From: Byssochlamys sp. IMV 00236
Lineage: Eukaryota; Ascomycota; Eurotiomycetes; Eurotiales; Thermoascaceae
Reading direction: 5' to 3'
Assembly (NCBI GenBank): GCA_001931875.2
Contig: MSJH02000305.1
Coordinates: 1 to 14,015, forward strand
DNA: 14,015 nucleotides
The translations under genes were made by a program, and so were the position numbers. The notes below the pieces were generated by a model that had not been told where the DNA came from, did not search any database, and saw only the letters and a list, made by a program, of their open reading frames with translations. Positions 1 through 7,265 of the stretch are shown piece by piece. Each line of letters opens with the position of its first letter. The first letter of the stretch is position 1.

Positions 1-121
1 TTTTTTTTTTTACTTTTTCTTTTTTTTTTCCCTCCCTTATTGGGGCATACGAGATGGATCCACAAAGGATCTCGAACAAGACACTTTTTTTTGTTCATTC
101 TAAGTAAACGACCTTTCCCTC

Positions 122-189
122 CCAATCAAAACGTAATAGCTTGTCCAGCCAATTGTACATTTTTGCATGGTCAAATGTTTCGATCTCAA
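122..189 (+). repeat. Diverged direct repeat, copy A
   Basis: Aligns by eye with 1167-1238. Shared blocks in the same order are ccaatcaaa, a block ending cttgt.cagccaat.gta, and gcatggt.aaatgtttcgat. Copy A lacks a 6-base insert (ccaatt) present in copy B just before the gcatgg block. The match is imperfect but too long and ordered to be chance. Confidence 0.6.
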
Positions 190-1166
190 ATGACTTTCTC
201 TTTTATTCATTTAAAATATGGATGCTAGCATGTAAATTAAATTGAATGTCATAAAAGGCATGCGTGTCATAGTCTATGTTGAATAAGGGTCAATATAAGC
301 AGTAAAAGTTCAGTAACATAAACTGACCAATCACAATGATAATTACAAATCCATATAATCTTCATCTTTATTCTTCCAAATAAAAGAAACAAAAAGAGCC
401 CCATTGTACTTCTGTTTGTTGCAACTATTACAACAACAAGCGCCACACATACAGTACTATGTGGGTCTTCGGTTTGGTTCGGGCCATTAAAAAAATAATT
501 GTATAAGGTTGATAAATGCGTCCCTTGGTATATTCTGAGAAGTTTCTACACCTTAAGTATGCCTTGGTTCGATAAAACTTTGATCTAATTTGTTTTGCTT
601 GTTCTAAAAGGCCTTAGTTGCACAACCTATTACACTTTTTTTCCCTTGAACAGATATATTCTTGTTTGTTTCGATGCCTGGAACGAATGGGTAGATTGTC
701 CAACACTGATTTTCGTATTCTCCTCTACAATACAGCTTACTGTTATCAACACATTGCAGCTAACAGTGCCAATGGTCAATTTCTCGCTTTCATTCTTGTA
801 AACTAAGGGTTTTACTATTTGCACTGCACATCTGCATAGCACATTCGCACCCTATGTAACGTATGCAATTCAATCTGTGTAGAAAGCAGTATGTAAGTAC
901 TTTATGTTATTGTAAAAGATTGCTTTAAAAAAATATAAAAAAGACGGCGTATTCTTATATACCACGCCATGCTCAATTCTTATCTGGTCATAAATAATCC
1001 TGCTTTCATATAAACGATGTTGTTCTTTTAATAATGAGCTCTCTTTCTCAACATAATAAAGAGGTTATTACAGATTCATCGAGGCATGCTTCTCTTTAGT
1101 GCTGTACATTATGCTGATGTTGTGTGCCTAATGCTTACGTCACATAGAGTGCAAATGCAAAACTTG

Positions 1167-1238
1167 CCAATCAAATTGAAATAACTTGTTCAGCCAATCG
1201 TATATTTTTCCAATTGCATGGTTAAATGTTTCGATGTC
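1167..1238 (+). repeat. Diverged direct repeat, copy B
   Basis: Second copy of the repeat at 122-189, about 1 kb away in the same orientation. No coding potential and no obvious terminal inverted repeats. It could be a remnant of a dispersed non-autonomous element or an old local duplication. Confidence 0.6.
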
Positions 1239-1303
1239 ATTCAGTTTGTTATTTAGTAAATGATGAAATATGAATTATCGCCTTTTCTTAAAAAAAATAT
1301 AAA

Positions 1304-1314
1304 GACGTCCCCCT
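1304..1314 (+). promoter_or_regulatory. CRE-like core next to a stress-element-like CCCCT
   Basis: GACGTC (1304-1309) runs straight into CCCCCT (ending 1314). The first is the core of an ATF/CREB site and the second contains CCCCT, the core of the Msn2/4-type stress element. A second GACGTCA lies at 1524-1530; both are preceded by aaa. They are about 420 and 200 bp upstream of the FBP1 start. Short motifs like these occur by chance, so the role is inferred. Confidence 0.3.
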
Positions 1315-1432
1315 CCCTTGTATCAAATTGGATGTTGATGCAGTGTCCTGTTCCCCAATTTACAGCATGTGAAAATAAGGAAAATAAAAGAGGACAGCGG
1401 CAAATTAAAAAAAGATGCACTGTGGGAAATTA

Positions 1433-1456
1433 CGTTGACTTTTGACTTTTGACTTT
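1433..1456 (+). repeat. Three tandem TTTTGAC heptamers upstream of FBP1
   Basis: GAC recurs at 1437, 1444 and 1451 with an exact 7-base period in a T-rich background. A fourth TTTTTGAC ends at 1469, out of register. The array lies about 270-290 bp upstream of the FBP1 ATG and could be a multimerised transcription-factor site. Confidence 0.5.
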
Positions 1457-1622
1457 TTTTCTTTTTGACGCGTAAAGAAAGAAAGCATGGAATGTCATGT
1501 TTCGCTTCTTTTCAAAATTGAAAGACGTCAGAATATGATCAATAAGTAACGAAACAGCCTAAAATAAACCGTCTATCTGAGTTCAATAAACCCTACCTTA
1601 CCCGAAGTGACATCGTTGCCGA

Positions 1623-1628
1623 CCCCGC
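1623..1628 (-). promoter_or_regulatory. CreA/Mig1-type carbon catabolite repressor site
   Basis: CCCCGC on the plus strand reads GCGGGG on the minus strand, matching the fungal SYGGRG consensus bound by CreA/Mig1. It lies 14 bp upstream of the TATA box of FBP1, a gene repressed by glucose in other fungi. Position and gene identity make it plausible, but a six-base match alone is weak evidence. Confidence 0.4.
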
Positions 1629-1641
1629 ATTTACTAAAAGG

Positions 1642-1649
1642 TATAAAAA
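1642..1649 (+). promoter_or_regulatory. TATA box of FBP1
   Basis: TATAAAAA starts 84 bp before the FBP1 start codon, followed by a poly-T run (about 1673-1690) and an AT-rich leader. The distance resembles that of TATA-like motifs before other genes in the window (54-84 bp). Confidence 0.65.
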
Positions 1650-1725
1650 AGGAAATCGGACGCTGTTCTCTTATTTTTTTTTTTTTTTTTCGTTTAATTA
1701 TTTATTATATAACTTGTTCATAAAC

Positions 1726-3086
1726 ATGGTTTCTGAAAAACTTGATGCTATTCGTGTTGGTACTGGTGAAGATCTTATCACATTGACTCGTTGGGTTATC
1801 TCACAACAACAGGTAAGCATTGCAGTACTATATTAAGTCTGGGAGCACTCATAACAGATAACAGCATGCACCCGAAGCGACCGGTGATCTTACGTTACTG
1901 TTGACCGCTATTCAATTTGGTTGTAAATTTGTTGCCTCTAAAGTTAGACAAGCTGGCCTCGTTAATCTGTAAGTCTATTGTTTTTGATATTTCATTTATT
2001 TTAATATCATTCAGCTTGGGTTTGACTGGTGCAGCTAATGTTCAAGGCGAAGACGTTAAAAAGTTGGACGTCCTTGCTAATGATATCTTTCGTAACGCAT
2101 TAATTGGATCCGGAAAGGCATGTTTACTCGTGTCTGAAGAAGATGAAAATGCAATGATTATTGAAAATAAGGAACAACGTGGCAAATACGTTGTCACTTT
2201 TGATCCCTTGGATGGTTCTTCCAACATTGACTGTGGTGTCTCTATTGGTACCATCTTTGGTATCTTCAAAGTCGTAAGTTTTTTCTATTTGTTTTTTTTT
2301 TGTGCATCATCAGCGGTTACTTAATATTTTTGCATAAATAGAAAGACCAAGAGAACCCAAGCATCAAGGATTGTATTCGTAGCGGCCGTGACTTGATTGC
2401 TGCCGGTTACTGCATGTATGGTTCCTACGCAGAACTCATCTTGGTAAGCTCATGTTTTTTTTTTAATATATCTTTTTATTCACTTGTCCCCTCCCCCCCT
2501 TTAGTCTGTCGGTAATGGCGTCAATGGTTTCACGTTGGATCCTTCTATTGGTGAATTTATCATGACACATCCTAATGTAAGCTGGAGAAAGATCCATGTT
2601 GAATCAAGCAAAGTCTCACTGCTAATTTTAGATCACTTTACCTCCTCGTGGTAAAATTTACTCTGTTAATGAGGGAAATTATAAATACTTTGATGAACCA
2701 AGCAAGAAATACGTTGACCATGTCAAACAAAAATACAGTGCCCGTTATGTAGGCTCCATGGTATCTGATATTCATAGAACTTTATTATATGGTAAGTTTA
2801 TTTATTTGTGTGTGTATGTCAATTCTGGACTTGTACTTATTGTTCATCAGGTGGTATCTTTGGTTACCCTGCTGACTCAAAGTCAAAGAAAGGAAAACTT
2901 AGAATCTTGTATGAAGTATTCCCCATGTCCTACTTGATTGAACAAGCAGGTGGTAAGGCAACTACTGGTAAAGAAAACTGTTTAGACCTTGTACCTGAGC
3001 ACATTCACGACCGCTCTGGTATCTGGCTTGGTTCAAAGGAAGATGTTGAAGAGTTGGAATCATTCTACAAGAATCATTCATCATAA
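1726..3086 (+). CDS. FBP1: Fructose-1,6-bisphosphatase, seven exons
   Basis: Hydrolyses fructose 1,6-bisphosphate to fructose 6-phosphate and phosphate, the committed cytosolic step of gluconeogenesis. Exons by splice sites and frame: 1726-1812, 1865-1968, 2015-2273, 2342-2443, 2505-2576, 2632-2791, 2851-3086. All six introns (46-68 nt) are GT-AG. The 339-residue product has the usual family length. Visible landmarks: TGDLT (35-39) and KY (121-122), corresponding to the AMP-binding residues of the animal enzyme; SEED (104-107); the metal-binding FDPLDGSSN (126-134); GRDLIAAGY near 165; NYKYF and the SMVSDIHR segment of the substrate pocket; and the active-site signature [13 protein letters not shown] (276-288). 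The AMP site suggests classical allosteric inhibition. The start is well placed: TLTRW follows at residue 20, as in homologues. The N-terminus (MVSEK) lacks both the Pro2 and the RRDS phosphosite of the yeast enzyme. Confidence 0.96.
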
Positions 3087-3091
3087 ATAAA
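3086..3091 (+). terminator. Polyadenylation signal of FBP1
   Basis: AATAAA overlaps the last base of the FBP1 stop codon, within taaataaaattt, followed by a TG-rich stretch (tgtgttaatgtgtgtat) that fits a downstream element. The 3' region up to about 3380 is shared with the convergent minus-strand gene and holds no other recognisable feature. Confidence 0.5.
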
Positions 3092-3382
3092 ATTTATTGT
3101 GTTAATGTGTGTATATGCTGTATGATGCTGTTTATGTGTGAATGCAAAAGAAGATGAGATGAATTATTATTCTTCTATTTCTGTAAGATCAATAAGCTGT
3201 TCTTTTTCCTTGTTAAATGCTTCAATGGCTAAAACAATGACTGTCAGCTAGTCCCTTTTCTGTTCTGTTCTTCTTTTTTACCTGGTGCCGTTCTATTGGT
3301 CTTTGTTTCCATTTCTATCCGTGTTTGATCGATCACGCTTTTAATAGAGTATTAGCGCATATTAAGCAGAAGAGTGGTTTTA

Positions 3383-3746
3383 TTACCTTTGCGGCACACC
3401 AATTTGTATAGCATGCATAAGAACATACTCCCATTCCATTACCTTTCCATTCTGTGATTCATGTATATTTGCCATATTCTCCAACAATTGATCAATCAAC
3501 TGTAGAGCCAAATCAGTGATCAATCCTATGTTTTGTTTACAATGAAGCGCAACGTAGTCTTGTATCATATTGTATGCTGTATAGTTCATATTTTCATCCT
3601 TTGAAGTGTCACGTTCACAATTACGTTGTAGATCGTCTATAGTAACTGTTGGATCCCATTCTACTAGTTCATATTCTTTGTTGATACTTCCAGACACTTT
3701 TGTTACTCTCTTTTCTTCTAATGTTGTTGTTCCCTTGTATTTTAGT
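3383..3746 (-). CDS. Small unrecognised protein, 5' exon uncertain
   Basis: An open minus-strand frame of about 120 codons, converging on FBP1. Its left boundary is clear: a pyrimidine-rich acceptor (tttttctttttctag) ends at 3747 and the exon starts at 3746 in phase 2. The exon begins LKYKGTTTLEEKRV, continues with an acidic segment (ELVEWDPTVTIDDL), then a likely helical stretch (LITDLALQLIDQLLENM), and ends WEYVLMHAIQIGVPQR. I do not recognise the family; there is no signal peptide or membrane segment. A candidate first exon starts at an ATG at about 3813, MTKQSTCSFV, but it implies a 39-nt intron, shorter than any other here. At the 3' end, AG|GTAATA followed by CTAATAC and ATAG could be one more intron, ending the protein NGNKDQ instead of at the TAA at 3383. 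Composition and splice context support a real gene. Confidence 0.5.
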
Positions 3747-3829
3747 CTAGAAAAAGAAAAAGGATCAATAATCTACCAAAAATACACAAATGAACAAGTA
3801 CTCTGTTTTGTCATGTAGACTAAATGCTG

Positions 3830-4430
3830 GCCAGATATATTTCTTTTTATATATTTTCTTTAGTAACAATACTCGGGCCTTTCTTTTTCGTATCTTTCGA
3901 TATAAATGACACGATGTAGTTGCTCTTTTCACCAGAGTTGCAACATGTTTCATTGCAAGGAAAAAGAAATAAAAAAGAAATAAAAAAGACAGTCCCCTTT
4001 GAATCGCGCCTTTTTCTTTTTACACATATTGCATTAACAATTTTCCATTTTGGGATGAGACATAAAAGGGGAGTGGCGAAGATTTTGCGACTGGTTCACA
4101 AAGTGATAAGAGCTCGATTGTGACTCGTGTTTCCGTGGTATTTCTTCATTCACAAACCGTTGGATAATCGATTAAAGTGATAACGTGTGATTGGAATGTG
4201 TCGCTCCTATACTTGGCCAGTGTTTCCTTGCACACAGCTGTCAACAAGGTGGATGGAAAAAAGGTCGATCGGCAAATCACCATAATCTCCCCTTTGTCAC
4301 GATTAAATATGAACTCATGCATAATATTGACGTCCCTGAGCATCTCTTAATTAAGAATTCAGCAATACTAGTTAGTTCTTTTAATATATTACAATAAAAC
4401 ATCAGTCAATTATTACAATATAACTTCTGT
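3830..4430. other. Intergenic region, nothing recognised
   Basis: Presumed upstream region of the minus-strand gene at 3383-3746. AT-rich, with an A-rich block near 3960-3990. Open frames on both strands are short and without recognisable motifs. Boxes resembling RNA polymerase III promoter elements near 4074 and 4095 were considered and rejected. Confidence 0.4.
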
Positions 4431-4735
4431 CCTTAGGCCTTTCTAGTCTATTCTTGTCCTCTCTTATCTGTTTCTTGTCTCGTTCTTATCTCTATAAGTC
4501 CTATCTCCTCTAGATCATCTTGCAAGCCCTTGACACCACCCCCTTTTGTCCTTCCAATAGTTGTACCATCCAACACCTTAGTTCCTGTCCGGTCCTATTC
4601 TTCTCTTCTTTCCTTCATTGAACATACAACTCTTTACACCCTTACTACAAGCCGAGTTTTACTGAACTTGCGCTCAAGTCGATATATCAGATCTAACAGT
4701 TTAGCATTGTTATTTAACAGATGTCTGTTCTTCAC
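4430..4735 (-). other. Probable 3' part of a degenerate Mucorales-type repeat
   Basis: The minus strand is very purine-rich (long CT-rich runs on the plus strand at 4440-4620) and has stop codons in every frame. A plus-strand open frame (4530-4775) with SLLSFIEHTTLYTLT looks like the antisense frame often annotated over a repetitive Mucorales element. That recollection is unverified. No intact coding unit can be drawn; the stretch directly follows the IGY.RK exon on the minus strand and probably belongs to the same element. Confidence 0.3.
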
Positions 4736-4745
4736 CAAACTACTT

Positions 4746-4970
4746 ACCTTGAATAGATTCATCACAATCTTTTAGCTGCTCCAGGAGCGAGCAGTTGACA
4801 CCTTTATCTCTTTGATAGAGCCTGTCTTCTGTATTGGAATGTGGCGAAATGTATACTTTAGTACAGAGGTTTTTATCTCTCTGTGTCTTGATCATCTGAT
4901 TGATTAGCCGACAACGTGTCATATGAGATTCTTCTGATTTCGTTTTCCGGATGTAGCCAATTGTTGTCAT
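4746..4970 (-). pseudogene. Exon fragment with IGY.RK motif, repeat-family protein
   Basis: A 75-codon minus-strand frame begins TTIGYIRKTKSEES, continues with MTRCRLINQMIKTQ, then KVYISPHSNTED and YQRDKG, and ends ESIQ at a consensus donor (AAG|GTAAGT, 4746/4745). The order GY.RK.. , basic helix, V.VSP.S, RD resembles a multi-copy protein family I recall from Mucorales genomes, whose start loosely resembles the GYxRxS start of serine recombinases. Upstream in the same frame is a TAA (4977-4975), preceded by another open block (MVGKLTVYLYIEASF). Only part of such a protein can be read, so this is probably a decayed or heavily spliced copy. Function unknown. Confidence 0.4.
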
Positions 4971-5398
4971 GATATTACAGTTTATATTGTCTGATTATGT
5001 TCACGTTGAAACTGGCTTCAATATAAAGATAAACTGTAAGCTTTCCTACCATTCCTGTTTTGCTTATAATTCTCATACCAATATTCTCATCATTCACTAC
5101 CCAAAGCAGGCGACCCTCGACAGGAACATTTTATATGCGCTTGGTCGTTTTCTTGCCCCATAATCCATCGGATGATGCCTATCCTTCAATCTGTCTTGCT
5201 GTAGTCTTGACCTCTCTGAATCTCTTAACCAGAATTTTTCAAAGATGAATCAGCAAGCACTGGATATAAGGCTCATAGTTGTATGGCTTTTCAATACACA
5301 TTATTTCCTTCAGAAACGTGAGGATATACGCCTTTGTCATATACACTATTGAAAATGCGAGGTACAGCAAGATCAACATTGTAGTATGAAATAACTTA

Positions 5399-5628
5399 CA
5401 TATACTTTACCTCTAGAATGCTCTTCAAGCTCCCCACGCTCTGTTACTGTTGTTGCTGTTGCTGCTGTTACTCCACTGGGATATACCTTGTACTTCATGG
5501 GGCCACGTCTCTGAACTACTGCGGCTACTGCTGCAGGATCGTCAGGATCGCTACGGTAGAAAGGTACCATCTTCAAAGCCTTCATTTGTTCTATAGCAAT
5601 GACCTCGTTTTCTTGATGTACACTATGC
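5399..5628 (-). pseudogene. Coding-like fragment ending at a splice donor, family unknown
   Basis: On the minus strand a frame runs from about 5628 (HQENEVIAIEQMKALKMVPF), through YRSDPDDPAAVAAVVQRRG and MKYKVYPSG, to an Ala/Thr-rich stretch and GELEEHSRG, then reaches a candidate donor (GAG|GTAAAG near 5412). Composition is protein-like (charged, Pro at turns), unlike neighbouring frames. A candidate acceptor (GCATAG) precedes it near 5626. Further down the minus strand, blocks such as FLKEIMCIEKPYNYEPYIQ (5320-5240) are also coding-like but end in stops. It may be the upstream part of the gene ending with the IGY.RK exon at 4746-4970, but I cannot connect them cleanly. I do not recognise the family. 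Confidence 0.35.
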
Positions 5629-5670
5629 GCATGAAGAAATCCACGAAAGGGTTAATGTTACAAGCGCTAC
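5615..5670 (+). repeat. Diverged inverted repeat, right-facing arm
   Basis: Matches the reverse complement of 5946-5891 at about 45 of 56 positions. Read on the plus strand it encodes DVHYAHEEIHERVNVTSA; the frame continues to a TAA after CTASS (near 5710) and then, past the stop, NGYLSMFLDVEYG. The frame is closed just upstream by TGA, so this is a broken fragment rather than a gene. Confidence 0.7.
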
Positions 5671-5819
5671 CTGTGTTGCCGTCAACAAACCTTTTGAATG
5701 CACAGCGTCAAGCTAAACTTTGCTCAGGAACGGATATCTTTCCATGTTCCTTGATGTGGAGTACGGCTTTTATAAAGTTTCGAAAAGAAAGAGATAAAAA
5801 AGAAATGATATACTTATAC

Positions 5820-6408
5820 TAAAGGACAGCCTTATGTTAGGTAGACACTTTGGTAGTGTGAAGTTGTATAGTGATAACATCGGTATAGAAGAAGCGCTCG
5901 TAGTATTAATCTTCTCGTGGATTTCCTCGTGCGCGTAGTGTTCATCCGTTTTCGGGATCAACACCGAGACCAAGAACCAAGCAACAAGCCTGCCCGTGTG
6001 TTAACATCTTTAAAAAATGAAGTAAATAGGGTAAAAAAGTGAGAAAAGGTAGCAAAGAGGGTCCACAAATAAAGAAAAGAGAGACTTGTATCTACCAGTC
6101 ATAGGCAGTGCGTCTCGAATTTCAAACACTTTTGCAGCTTTATAGCCTTTCTCATAAATTAACTTGAAGTAATTATTTTTCTTCTTTTTCACTAATGCGT
6201 CTTGTATAGTCTCGCTTGTTAGGACTTTTTGTTCACAACAGCATTGACTTTAATCTATTTTACTTTCTCTTCTCTCTCAGGAGATTCTAGGTCCATGCAT
6301 GTCACCAAGAGGAGCCTGTTCACTGTCGACCTCCATTTTAACTGGTTCATTTCCGCTTTCATCATACACATTACCTCTTCCATCTTCTTGAGTAAACTTA
6401 AGGTTCAT
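5820..6408 (-). pseudogene. Degenerate DDE transposase N-terminus (probable)
   Basis: Three coding-like blocks in order on the minus strand. Block 1 starts at an ATG (6408): MNLKFTQEDGRGNVYDESG, then NEPVKMEVDSEQAPLGD, with a stop at 6278. Block 2 (about 6240-6096) reads LTSETIQDALVKKKK, then YFKLIYEKGYKAAKVFEI, and stops at a donor-like G|GTAGAT. Block 3 (about 5970-5825) contains DEHYAHEEIHEKINTTSA and MLSLYNFTLPKC. The acidic leader, a helix-turn-helix-like EKGYKAAK segment and a linker with LYNF....C recall the N-terminal region of Tc1/mariner-like DDE transposases of Mucorales. No catalytic DDE region follows, so it is truncated. The family call is inference from motif style and order. 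Confidence 0.4.
5891..5946 (-). repeat. Diverged inverted repeat, left-facing arm
   Basis: Partner of 5615-5670, in opposite orientation about 220 bp away. The minus-strand reading DEHYAHEEIHEKINTTSA lies inside the probable transposase remnant. Over the 50-base core (5940-5891 against 5621-5670) I count 40 identities; nine of the ten differences are transitions. Confidence 0.7.
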
Positions 6409-6720
6409 TGTTTTTGTTGTAGGAATCAGAAAAGCTTTAAATTTGTGCAATCAGGAATTATGAAACTTGCAATCGTGTATGTGTGCAGTCTAAAAATGTC
6501 ATGTGTGCAAAGATTTCTTTGTATTTGTGCAATCTATTTCCGGAAATGGTGTATTATGGGGTCTTATTTGTCAAAGGCGTCTCTTGATTGAGTAAATAAC
6601 CCTTTTCTAGTCAAGTCAAATAACGTACTACTAGGGTTTATGCTTTTTCTTTATTATGAAAAAGTGAAAAGAGAGAAAGTAGAACATACGCTTAGTCATA
6701 AGGCGGAAGATTATTTTTAC
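6409..6720. other. Intergenic region between transposon remnant and GATA gene promoter
   Basis: No gene recognised. It contains four loosely repeated phrases of the type tgtgcaatc / tgtgtgcagtc between 6445 and 6535, and an imperfect palindrome ctttttctttattatgaaaaag near 6644. Neither has an obvious function. Confidence 0.4.
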
Positions 6721-6785
6721 TGATAAATCATAAAAGTGGGCTGCTTTTGAAATTTAAAGATAAAATATAGTGATGCATCAGATAA
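6721..6785 (+). promoter_or_regulatory. Cluster of three WGATAA sites upstream of the GATA factor gene
   Basis: TGATAA (6721-6726), AGATAA (6758-6763) and AGATAA (6780-6785), all in one orientation within 65 bp. The last is part of ATCAGATAA (6777-6785), which matches the extended ATCWGATAA site described for SREA/Fep1-class iron repressors. They lie 477-541 bp upstream of a gene encoding exactly such a factor, suggesting autoregulation. In AT-rich DNA single WGATAA sites are common; the extended site is the stronger signal. Confidence 0.5.
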
Positions 6786-6917
6786 AGATGCTTCATTGTT
6801 ATTGTGCTTTTCCCTGCAGTGTCAAATCTCTATATAGTAATATCATCAACGTACAAAGATGGCAGCTGTGTGATGCCGATCCATCCTATGAGCCTTGGCT
6901 CCTTTATCATTAAAAGC

Positions 6918-6950
6918 CTTTCTCTCTCTTTTTTTTTTTTTTTTTTTTTT
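6918..6950 (+). repeat. (TC)n-(T)n tract upstream of the GATA gene
   Basis: A short TC dinucleotide run leading into more than 20 consecutive T. Poly-T runs of this kind occur in promoters of this window (also before FBP1), where they may exclude nucleosomes. Length is prone to sequencing error. Confidence 0.7.
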
Positions 6951-7079
6951 AAATAACCACAAACATATATATTTAGCCTGAAAGTAAAATCACATGACTT
7001 GAAAATCTATAATCATGCATCCCTATTTGGTTCTATTCATCATTTGCCTCCCTCTTACGGATAAACTAATTTGAAACGT

Positions 7080-7265
7080 ATGGGCTGCGGGCAACGGAAT
7101 AGATCTTATGCAAAGATTTCGATCAAGATTATAATTGCGGAGTGTAAATTAGATGGTAAATTGATTATTTTTACAATATCGGATATACAATCAAAAAAAT
7201 TTTCTTTACCAGATCCTTCTGTTATCAGATTTTCTCACCTTTCTTTTATTTTAAATTCGAAATGA
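7080..7265 (+). CDS. Upstream ORF ending on the GATA factor start codon
   Basis: An ATG-initiated frame of 61 codons ([16 protein letters not shown]...) whose TGA stop (7263-7265) overlaps the first ATG of the GATA gene in the arrangement ATGATGG. It is out of frame with that gene. A TATA-like atatatatt at about 6963-6971 would place transcription start near 7000, putting this ORF in the 5' leader. A possible 57-nt intron (gtaaat at 7156, tttctttaccag ending 7212) lies within it and would keep the frame. The peptide has no recognised domain, so a regulatory uORF is more likely than a functional protein. Translation is not demonstrated. Confidence 0.3.
   Translation: MGCGQRNRSYAKISIKIIIAECKLDGKLIIFTISDIQSKKFSLPDPSVIRFSHLSFILNSK

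Larger units (their letters stand above)
1..1280. other. Intergenic region without a supportable gene
   Basis: Opens with a T-rich polypyrimidine tract (about 1-32). The open frames here are short, lack recognisable motifs, and have no plausible splice structure joining them. No tRNA or rRNA was recognised. The one structured element is a diverged direct repeat (122-189 and 1167-1238), listed separately. The rest is AT-rich sequence of unknown role. A gene to the left of the window could have its 5' or 3' end here, but I see no evidence for one. Confidence 0.5.

Noticed and set aside
471..580. ggttcg-containing segments resembling a tRNA T-loop
   Set aside because: No acceptor or anticodon stems could be paired around either segment.
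1260..1445. Small plus-strand ORF (61 codons) upstream of FBP1
   Set aside because: Low-complexity Lys/Asn-rich translation with no motif; overlaps the TTTTGAC promoter array.
4074..4105. Pol III-like boxes (tggcgaag and ggttcac)
   Set aside because: Spacing of about 20 bp is too short for a tRNA and no cloverleaf can be folded; treated as chance.
5418..5822. Plus-strand frame of 134 codons with a poly-Cys run
   Set aside because: The Cys run is the antisense of an Ala/Thr-coding repeat on the minus strand; the rest overlaps the inverted repeat in another frame. No coherent protein.
6229..6591. Plus-strand frame of 120 codons with hydrophobic stretches
   Set aside because: Antisense to the better-supported transposase-like leader (MNLKFTQEDG...); amino-acid composition looks like random AT-rich sequence.
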